Below the pieces are notes generated by a model. That model was not told where the DNA came from. It saw only the letters and a list, made by a program, of their open reading frames with translations, and did not search any database. Shown one piece after another: positions 1-4,362 of a stretch of DNA of 5,536 nt. The first letter of the stretch is position 1; every line of letters begins with the position of its first letter. Both the position numbers and the translations under genes were made by a program. The stretch covers positions 1-5,536 of the forward strand of contig JAJRRE010000406.1 of the NCBI GenBank assembly GCA_024279745.1. Reading direction: 5' to 3'. The DNA comes from Alphaproteobacteria bacterium. Its GTDB lineage: Bacteria; Pseudomonadota; Alphaproteobacteria; Rhizobiales; Hyphomicrobiaceae.

Positions 1-225
1 GGGCATCTTCACATAGTCGAATTTCGCCCAGCCCTTTGGATCGACGCTGATAGCCGTGCGCAAATAGACCTGACTGTCCTGAAATCCGACCGGGCCAAGG
101 CCTTTCCACCAGGTGATATAGCCAGGGTGCCAGCGCTCCAGCGCTTTGAGGACCTTGCGGTCACTGGCCAGTGAAACGTTGTTGGGGATGAGTGTATCGT
201 AACTCACATCAAGTGGATCGGCCAT
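1..225 (-). CDS. boxB: Benzoyl-CoA 2,3-epoxidase subunit B (BoxB), N-terminal 75 residues, cut by the window edge
   Basis: BoxB is the diiron oxygenase component that, with the reductase BoxA, uses O2 and NADPH to convert benzoyl-CoA to 2,3-epoxybenzoyl-CoA in the cytoplasm. Only the N-terminus is visible. It reads MADPLDVSYDTLIPNN at the start, then a Trp-rich stretch (residues 32-40, WHPGYITWW) and the block VYLRTAISVDPKGWAKFDYV (residues 53-72). These match BoxB N-termini as I remember them (IPNNV, YLRTAVSVDPKGWA). The family is about 470 residues long, so roughly 400 residues including all iron ligands lie outside. The ATG at 225 is supported by an AAGGAG Shine-Dalgarno sequence at 233-238, 7 nt upstream. 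It lies 60 bp downstream of the boxC stop in the same direction, so the two are probably cotranscribed. The identity rests on the N-terminal blocks together with the boxC and bclA context. Confidence 0.93.
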   Translation of the reverse strand, partial: MADPLDVSYDTLIPNNVSLASDRKVLKALERWHPGYITWWKGLGPVGFQDSQVYLRTAISVDPKGWAKFDYVKMP

Positions 226-241
226 CAAATGTCTCCTTGCC

Positions 242-255
242 AGGACCGAAGTCCT
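242..255 (-). promoter_or_regulatory. Short RNA hairpin with cUUCGg tetraloop between boxC and boxB
   Basis: On the minus strand the sequence reads AGGAC-TTCG-GTCCT, a perfect 5-bp stem. Its loop plus closing pair is C(UUCG)G, the classic extra-stable RNA tetraloop. It lies 31 nt after the boxC stop and ends 3 nt before the AAGGAG ribosome-binding site of boxB. There is no following U-tract, so it is not an intrinsic terminator. A role in mRNA stability, processing or boxB translation is inferred only. Confidence 0.45.
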
Positions 256-285
256 CATGTCGTTGGTTGGCCCTTATGGGCTATG

Positions 286-1947
286 TCATACGCGGCGTTT
301 GTCGAATGCGGCGCGTAACCCCGTCCCATAACGCTGCAAGGCGCCGTCTTCGCCCACGGCATTGGGGCGCTGGAAAATCCAGTTTTGCCACGCGGTCAGG
401 CGCCCAAAAATTCGCGTCTGCATGGTTTCAACGCCGGCAAAGCGCAAATTAGCTTCCATACCGGTCAAGGCATCGGGCGAGAAACTGGCGCGCTCCTCCA
501 AGAAGACCCGCACCTCGTCGTCCCAGTCAATATCATCGAGTGCGAAGGTGACAAGGCCGAGCTGATAGGCATCTTGGGCGCTCAGCGCCGTACTGGTTTT
601 GGCGGTGAGTTTTTCGATTTGTTCAGGCGCACCAATAAACCGCGTTTGCAGCCGGGTGAGATCATTGGCCATTGGCAAAGCGCCAAAATTTACGGCGCTC
701 AGGGTGAGTGTCGCTTCTGCGCGGGGGTCGTTTTCAAAGGCGCCGTCGGCCATATAAGAGCGGTCCACGGCGAACAGGATTTCCGCCAACAAGCCGGCAA
801 AGCAGGAGCCTGGTTCAATCAACGCGACAAGCGAGCGCGATGTTATGTCAATGCGTTGCAGGACGCGGCGCCAGTATAGAAGGATTTCGCGGGCCAGCCA
901 ATGGTTCTGATTGGCCAGTAAAAATGCTTCATGAGCCGCAACCTGTTGCGGATCGCCGGTCGCTTTGAAAATTAAAACGCCGCACGCCAATTCATTAAAG
1001 CGTAGATGCAAAATTGCGTCGTCTAACTCGCGGGCGCAGCGCAGTAGCCAATTGTCGGCGCCGCGATCCTGCAACTCAGCGCCTGACGCCGGGGCGGGGG
1101 CGTTTGGCGCGGAAATTTCAATGGTGGCAGTACCCGCTGGTCGATCAAGAGTGACCTGCACGGCGCTATAGCTTAGTGATCCGTCGGCATTTATTTCGCG
1201 CTCTAACGGTGTCAGCGAAATACCGTTAAGGTCTGGCGGGCGCGGGGTGCGGGCGGCATACTCGGTGGCGCGCTGATGAGCGATGTCCTCCAATTTTGAT
1301 TTGGTAACGGCTTCGTCAACCAAGCTCCAGTCGGCGGCGCGCTGCCCCTTAATCCCCTCTTCGGTGGTGCAGAACACATCGGCCAGATCACGGCGGACTT
1401 TGCGTTTGTCGGTGACCCGCGTCAGCCCGCCGGTGCCCGGCAGAACCGCCAGCAACGGCACTTCGGGCAGCGCGACATTGGACGCGCCGTCGTCAGCCAG
1501 AATGATATGGTCGCAGGCCAGCGCCAACTCGTAGCCGCCGCCTGCACAAGCCCCCTGAATGGCGCAGATATAATATTGCCCCGACTGCACGCCAGCCAGT
1601 TCGAAAGTGTTACGCGTTTCATTGGTGAATTTGCAAAAATTGACTTTATGGGCGTGATCGGCGCCGCCCAGCATCTTGATATTGGCGCCGGCACAAAACA
1701 CATTGTCTTTGCCCGAGCGCAAGATCACAGCGCCCACTTCTGGGTGTTCAAAACGCAGCCGCTGCACAATATCAGCCAGCTCGATATCGACGCCAAGATC
1801 ATAAGAATTAAGCTTCAGCTGATAGCCGGCAAACAATCCGCCCTGCTCATCCACGTCCATTAGCAACGTCGCAATTTCACCATCAATCTCAAGCCGCCAA
1901 TGGCGATAGTTGCCCGGGTCGCATTGAAATTTTATCAGATGAGTCAT
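286..1947 (-). CDS. boxC: Benzoyl-CoA-dihydrodiol lyase / 2,3-epoxybenzoyl-CoA dihydrolase (BoxC)
   Basis: BoxC acts in the cytoplasm on 2,3-epoxybenzoyl-CoA made by BoxAB. It adds water, opens the ring and releases formate, giving 3,4-dehydroadipyl-CoA semialdehyde. The 553-residue protein has the usual BoxC length and is collinear with the family throughout. The first crotonase-like half holds KLNSYDLGVDIEL (45-57), FCAGANIKMLG (84-94) and the oxyanion-hole stretch CAGGGYELALACD (134-146), followed by PEVPLL and GTGGLTRVTDKRKV (161-184). A degenerate linker (about 235-300) leads into a second crotonase-like half with RELDDAIL (306-313) and ALIEPGSCFAG (375-385). The C-terminus has SPDALTGMEANLRF (490-503) and the typical FGRLTAWQNWIF block (514-525). 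The ATG at 1947 has an AAGG sequence 6 nt upstream, and an in-frame TGA at 1960-1962 blocks any longer form. boxB follows after 60 bp. Two BoxR-type operator-like elements lie upstream (2079-2162), so the boxCB pair probably has its own regulated promoter. Confidence 0.97.
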   Translation of the reverse strand: MTHLIKFQCDPGNYRHWRLEIDGEIATLLMDVDEQGGLFAGYQLKLNSYDLGVDIELADIVQRLRFEHPEVGAVILRSGKDNVFCAGANIKMLGGADHAHKVNFCKFTNETRNTFELAGVQSGQYYICAIQGACAGGGYELALACDHIILADDGASNVALPEVPLLAVLPGTGGLTRVTDKRKVRRDLADVFCTTEEGIKGQRAADWSLVDEAVTKSKLEDIAHQRATEYAARTPRPPDLNGISLTPLEREINADGSLSYSAVQVTLDRPAGTATIEISAPNAPAPASGAELQDRGADNWLLRCARELDDAILHLRFNELACGVLIFKATGDPQQVAAHEAFLLANQNHWLAREILLYWRRVLQRIDITSRSLVALIEPGSCFAGLLAEILFAVDRSYMADGAFENDPRAEATLTLSAVNFGALPMANDLTRLQTRFIGAPEQIEKLTAKTSTALSAQDAYQLGLVTFALDDIDWDDEVRVFLEERASFSPDALTGMEANLRFAGVETMQTRIFGRLTAWQNWIFQRPNAVGEDGALQRYGTGLRAAFDKRRV

Positions 1948-1961
1948 GAAGGGCCTTACTC

Positions 1962-1987
1962 AGTCAAAGTTTTCATAAAAGTCAAAG
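1962..1987. repeat. Direct repeat AGTCAAAG x2 in the boxC leader
   Basis: AGTCAAAG occurs at 1962-1969 and again at 1980-1987, 18 bp apart, just upstream of the boxC start. On the transcribed strand each copy reads CTTTGACT. No function is recognised. The second copy falls inside a six-codon ATG...TAA micro-ORF (1976-1956, minus) that has no Shine-Dalgarno sequence. Confidence 0.35.
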
Positions 1988-2078
1988 CGCAGCGGAGCAG
2001 ATTGGCGCGCAATGGGTATGTCGCGCACGAGATTGAGCGTTGGCGTTACGAACGGCGTCGCTGGATGCTGTTTATGAC

Positions 2079-2101
2079 ATATAATGCATTAAACTGCACC
2101 G
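2079..2101. promoter_or_regulatory. BoxR/BzdR-type operator-like element, boxC-proximal copy
   Basis: The element reads ATATAATGCAT, five bases, then TGCACCG. Its core is TGCA-N6-TGCA at 2085-2098. TGCA half-sites spaced by 6 bp are the established operator pattern of the BzdR/BoxR repressors (XRE-type DNA-binding domain plus shikimate-kinase-like domain), which release DNA on binding benzoyl-CoA. Reading toward boxC, the core overlaps the -10-like hexamers TTTAAT and CATTAT, so a bound repressor could block RNA polymerase. The boxR gene is not in the window, so the assignment rests on motif plus gene context. Confidence 0.7.
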
Positions 2102-2139
2102 CAATCTAACAGTTTTATCATCCACTGTGGAGCCTGTAG
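2102..2139 (-). promoter_or_regulatory. Spacer between the two operators, with an 11-bp palindrome; probable boxCB promoter zone
   Basis: This AT-rich spacer separates the two operator-like repeats. It contains the perfect inverted repeat TCCAC-T-GTGGA (2121-2131), close to the midpoint of the two elements. No U-tract follows it on the minus strand, so it is not a terminator for bclA. A boxCB promoter is expected here or in the flanking elements. -10-like hexamers are present on the minus strand, but no convincing -35/-10 pair could be fixed. TTGAAT, 16 bp, CATTAT, starting over the bclA stop codon, is the best candidate I found. Confidence 0.35.
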
Positions 2140-2162
2140 ATATAATGCATAAAAATGCACCG
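2140..2162. promoter_or_regulatory. BoxR/BzdR-type operator-like element, bclA-proximal copy
   Basis: This second copy reads ATATAATGCAT, five bases, then TGCACCG, with its TGCA-N6-TGCA core at 2146-2159. It matches the first copy at 21 of 23 positions and lies exactly 61 bp from it, close to six helical turns. The two would therefore present a DNA-binding protein on nearly the same face of the helix. It ends 3 bp short of the bclA stop codon. Paired sites could allow cooperative or looped repression of boxCB, which is an inference. Confidence 0.7.
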
Positions 2163-2165
2163 AAT

Positions 2166-3815
2166 TCAAATTCCACCTGATGGCGCGCGTAGCTTAAAGC
2201 GTTGCACTTTCCCAGTGGCGGTTTTCGGCAGATCGTCGACGAACTCGATCCAGCGCGGGTATTTCCACTTGCCGATCTTGTCTTTGACATGGCTTTTCAG
2301 CTCGATACAAAGAGCCTGGCTGCGGGCCTCGTCGTCGGCACTATTCCAGGCGCCGGTATTGAGCACGACAAAGGCCTTGGGTTTTTCAAGACCATCGTCA
2401 TCGCGCGCCGCGACCACTGCTGCCTCCAGCACGTCCGGGTGTGAGGCGATGGCTTGTTCCACCTCGAACGGCGACAGCCAGATACCGCTGACCTTGAACA
2501 TGTCGTCAGTGCGCCCGCAATAGATATAGCGGCCGTCGGTGCGGCGCTCATATTTGTCGCCGGTGCGGGTCCAGCGCCCTGCAAAAGTGTTGCGGCTTTT
2601 ATCGCGCTGGTTCCAATAGTCACTGGCTGCCGATGCGCCATCCACCAACAGCTCGCCGATCTCACCGGCCGCAACATCCGCACTGTTTTCATCGACAAGC
2701 CGCAACTGATATCCCGGCACCGCAATGCCCGATGTGCCATAGTCGACATCGCCGGGTGCGTTGGACAAAAAGATATGCAGTAATTCCGTCGAGCCGACGC
2801 CGTCGAGAATGGATGAGCCAATCAAGGCCTGCCAGCGGGTGCCGATGTCGCGCGGCAGGGCCTCACCGGCAGAAACGCTTTGCCGGACGCGCTCAAAGCC
2901 CGGCGGTATAGTGCCGTCCTTGAACGAGGCAAGCAGCGCCGCAAAAAGTGTTGGCACGCCAAAGAACAAGGTCGGTTTGAATTGCGCCATCACGGCGCCG
3001 ACGCTTTGCGGTGTTGGACGGCCGGCGAACAGAACCGTCGTGGCGCCGACTGCGAGCGGAAACGTCATGGCATTACCGAGCCCATAGGCGAAGAACATCT
3101 TGGCGACCGAATACACAACGTCCTGTTCTTTAATGCCCAGCACTTTAGCGCCATAAGTTTCGGCAGTGGCCCTGAGGCTACTGTGGACATGGCGCACGCC
3201 CTTGGGCTGGCCCGTTGAGCCGGAGGAATAGAGCCAGAACGCTGATGCGTCCGCTGTGGTCTCGATCACAGGGCGCGGTTTGGACTTGGCCAGCTCTTGC
3301 GCGAAGGACAGATAGCGCACCGGATGGCCGTCGGCGACGACGAAGATCGTTTTTAAAAATGGGTTGTCTTTGAGGATCGGCTGAACCACCGGTAATAGCG
3401 TTTCAGAAACAAACAGCGCGCGCGCGCGGCTATCGCGAAAAATTGCATCGTAAACGTCCGCCGACAACAACGTGTTGAGCGGGACCGGTATGACGCCGGC
3501 CTTCAGACTGCCCCAGAAGATGATAGGAAATTCAATGCAATCAAGCACCAGCATTAAAGCGCGTTCCTCAACGCGTATTTTGTGGCGCTGATAAAGATCG
3601 GCCATTTGATCCGTGCGCGCCGCCAGTTCGACGTAAGTAAGGGAGCGTCCCTGGCCAGATTGCGCCCCCTGCGGTTCGGGCGGAGTTGGGCCCGCTATTG
3701 TGGACGGCGCGACTTGCTTCCCTACAGCCTCGATAAAGGCCGGTTTACCGGCTAGGGGGCCGGCGCGGTGGCGGTCAATGAAATAGGTTGCGGCATTGCC
3801 GATTTGCTTATTCAA
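2166..3815 (-). CDS. bclA: Benzoate-CoA ligase (BclA), TTG start
   Basis: This ANL-superfamily acyl-adenylating ligase converts benzoate, ATP and CoA to benzoyl-CoA, AMP and PPi, the entry step of the box pathway. From the TTG start it has 549 residues, against about 510-530 as I recall for the family. The signature motifs are intact: the P-loop YSSGSTGQPKG (196-206), DGVGSTELLHIF (338-349), TGD (418-420), the hinge region GRTDDMFKVSGIWLSPFEVE (434-453), and PKTATGKVQR (530-539) with the adenylation lysine at 536. NAATYFIDRH (7-16) is the usual benzoate-ligase N-terminus. A Pro/Gly/Gln-rich stretch (about 33-57) looks like an insertion and accounts for the extra length. The TTG has GGGAAGGA 7 nt upstream. 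An ATG at 3929 is in frame but lacks a ribosome-binding site and would add 38 residues encoded by tandem repeats, so it was rejected. 4-Hydroxybenzoate or another ring acid is possible as substrate, but the adjacent boxC and boxB favour benzoate. Confidence 0.94.
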   Translation of the reverse strand: MNKQIGNAATYFIDRHRAGPLAGKPAFIEAVGKQVAPSTIAGPTPPEPQGAQSGQGRSLTYVELAARTDQMADLYQRHKIRVEERALMLVLDCIEFPIIFWGSLKAGVIPVPLNTLLSADVYDAIFRDSRARALFVSETLLPVVQPILKDNPFLKTIFVVADGHPVRYLSFAQELAKSKPRPVIETTADASAFWLYSSGSTGQPKGVRHVHSSLRATAETYGAKVLGIKEQDVVYSVAKMFFAYGLGNAMTFPLAVGATTVLFAGRPTPQSVGAVMAQFKPTLFFGVPTLFAALLASFKDGTIPPGFERVRQSVSAGEALPRDIGTRWQALIGSSILDGVGSTELLHIFLSNAPGDVDYGTSGIAVPGYQLRLVDENSADVAAGEIGELLVDGASAASDYWNQRDKSRNTFAGRWTRTGDKYERRTDGRYIYCGRTDDMFKVSGIWLSPFEVEQAIASHPDVLEAAVVAARDDDGLEKPKAFVVLNTGAWNSADDEARSQALCIELKSHVKDKIGKWKYPRWIEFVDDLPKTATGKVQRFKLRAPSGGI

Positions 3816-3830
3816 TTGAAAGTCCTTCCC
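3813..3830 (-). promoter_or_regulatory. Ribosome-binding site fixing the TTG start of bclA
   Basis: The minus strand reads GGGAAGGA (3830-3823), seven bases, then TTG (3815-3813). The fit to the anti-Shine-Dalgarno sequence and the spacing are near ideal. The encoded protein then begins right at the conserved NAATYFIDRH block of benzoate-CoA ligases. No in-frame ATG nearby has a comparable site. Confidence 0.8.
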
Positions 3831-3846
3831 ATCATGCCGCCGATTC

Positions 3847-3888
3847 AGAACCTGAACCCGAACCTGATCCCGAACCTGATCCAGGACC
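3847..3888. repeat. Degenerate hexamer tandem repeat (consensus TGAACC/TGATCC) in the bclA leader
   Basis: Seven consecutive hexamers read AGAACC, TGAACC, CGAACC, TGATCC, CGAACC, TGATCC, AGGACC. CGAACCTGATCC occurs twice in a row as a perfect 12-mer (3859-3882). The array lies 17 bases upstream of the bclA Shine-Dalgarno sequence, inside the predicted transcript leader. Read leftwards, one frame gives a Gly-Ser run and the bclA frame gives DQVRDQVRVQV. Such arrays can gain or lose units by slippage. No protein-binding role is recognised. Confidence 0.65.
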
Positions 3889-3948
3889 CGGTTGCACAAC
3901 ATCGGGTTGTTGGCCGCTTGTACTGCCATGGGGTAAGCGGCGTGCCGA

Positions 3949-3989
3949 CTTGCAATAGAGTTGGCAAAAGGATCGCGCCAGCTTGCAAT
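3949..3989. repeat. Pair of CTTGCAAT sites downstream of the predicted bclA start point
   Basis: CTTGCAAT occurs at 3949-3956 and 3982-3989, 33 bp apart, about three helical turns. Each contains the palindrome TTGCAA. Both lie just downstream of the predicted bclA transcription start near 4000, where a repressor could act as a roadblock. They lack the TGCA-N6-TGCA arrangement seen before boxC. A short repeat like this could arise by chance. Confidence 0.25.
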
Positions 3990-4006
3990 CAGCGGCTCTC
4001 GACGAC

Positions 4007-4035
4007 ATCATAAAACCAATTGCCGGCCCGGACAA
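4007..4035 (-). promoter_or_regulatory. Predicted sigma70-type promoter for bclA
   Basis: On the minus strand TTGTCC (4035-4030) and TATGAT (4012-4007) are separated by exactly 17 bp. The -35 matches 4 of 6 consensus bases and the -10 matches 5 of 6. Transcription would start near 4000, giving a leader of about 185 nt before the TTG start of bclA. It was found by eye and not tested. Confidence 0.5.
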
Positions 4036-4154
4036 AAACTCTGGTAACAGTTTAATCTCATCCGATACTCTTACTTCTATTAGCATAGGCTGCAACGTTA
4101 GGTTTTTAACCAGACCGGCGCAACTAATAAGCAAATTTCAGCCAAACATACCGC

Positions 4155-4182
4155 TTTACAGGCCCTCAATTGTTGTTACATT
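4155..4182 (+). promoter_or_regulatory. Possible promoter for the binding-protein gene
   Basis: TTTACA (4155-4160) matches 5 of 6 bases of the -35 consensus. TACATT (4177-4182) matches 4 of 6 bases of the -10 consensus. The spacer is 16 bp. Transcription would start near 4189, leaving about 170 nt of leader that would include the small ORF at 4270-4344. This is a weaker match than the bclA promoter. Confidence 0.3.
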
Positions 4183-4269
4183 CTCCTTCCAAATCCGCTC
4201 GGGGCGGCAACGCTGGTCGAAGCATTCTTTGTGGTGCCCGCGAGGCGGTGCGCAAAGGTGCCAGGATAG

Positions 4270-4344
4270 ATGCAAGACGCCGCTAAGATCCCAGCCAAGA
4301 CACAGGCCAAAAAACAGGCCAAAAAACAGGCGTGGGCAATTTAA
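4270..4344 (+). CDS. Possible 24-residue Lys/Gln/Ala-rich leader peptide upstream of the binding-protein gene
   Basis: A short ORF begins with ATG at 4270, directly after an in-frame TAG at 4267-4269, and ends at TAA 4342-4344. That is 18 nt before the ATG of the binding-protein gene. Candidate ribosome-binding sequences are AAAGGTG (4254-4260, 9 nt upstream) and AGGA (4263-4266, close to the ATG). The peptide starts MQDAAKIPAKT, continues with two copies of QAKK and ends QAWAI. The repeat is produced by a 12-bp tandem duplication whose unit length keeps the frame. It has no recognisable domain and is strongly basic. It could be a translated leader that couples or attenuates expression of the next gene, or a chance ORF over a simple repeat; chance is quite possible. 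Confidence 0.25.
   Translation: MQDAAKIPAKTQAKKQAKKQAWAI
4302..4331. repeat. Perfect 12-bp tandem repeat, 2.5 copies
   Basis: ACAGGCCAAAAA occurs at 4302-4313 and 4314-4325, followed by ACAGGC at 4326-4331, with no mismatches. It lies about 30 bases upstream of the binding-protein start, inside the possible leader ORF. The perfect identity suggests a recent slippage duplication. Confidence 0.8.
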
Positions 4345-4362
4345 AACGTGCAAGAGGAAACA

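Larger units (their letters stand above)
3816..4362. other. Divergent intergenic region between bclA and the binding-protein gene
   Basis: No convincing protein gene lies in these 547 bases apart from a possible 24-codon leader ORF at 4270-4344. From left to right it holds the bclA ribosome-binding site, a degenerate hexamer repeat (3847-3888), two CTTGCAAT copies (3949-3956 and 3982-3989), a sigma70-like bclA promoter (4007-4035), a weaker rightward promoter (4155-4182) and a perfect 12-bp tandem repeat (4302-4331). Between 4036 and 4154 I see only a short inverted repeat, GGTT-TTT-AACC (4101-4111). No TGCA-N6-TGCA operator is present. The region is more AT-rich and less codon-like than its flanks. 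Confidence 0.7.

Noticed and set aside
385..879. Long open frames antisense to boxC, and similar ones antisense to bclA and the binding-protein gene
   Set aside because: These are typical reverse-frame shadows of GC-rich coding sequence. Their translations show no known domain, and the genes opposite are complete and well recognised.
1956..1976. Six-codon ATG...TAA micro-ORF on the minus strand before boxC
   Set aside because: It has no Shine-Dalgarno sequence, and ORFs this short are expected by chance in leader regions.
2121..2141. Inverted repeat after bclA as an intrinsic terminator
   Set aside because: The stem is only 5 bp with a single-base centre, which cannot form a stable RNA loop without losing pairs, and no U-tract follows on the minus strand.
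3416..3428. Alternating GC run, potentially Z-DNA forming
   Set aside because: It is 13 bases inside bclA encoding an ordinary Arg/Ala segment of a GC-rich gene. Codon bias explains it.
3832..4134. Leftward 100-codon ORF ending in a Gly-Ser repeat just before bclA
   Set aside because: The Gly-Ser tail is only the hexamer repeat read in one frame. The rest resembles no protein I know, and the ATG at 4134 lies upstream of the predicted bclA promoter. No usable start remains downstream of the predicted transcription start.
4309..4327. Two A-AAA-AAC slippery heptamers suggesting programmed -1 frameshifting
   Set aside because: In the 24-codon leader ORF the codons are read AAA-AAA-CAG, so the heptamers are not in slippery register. 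They are in register only in the rejected 127-codon ORF. They simply follow from the 12-bp repeat.
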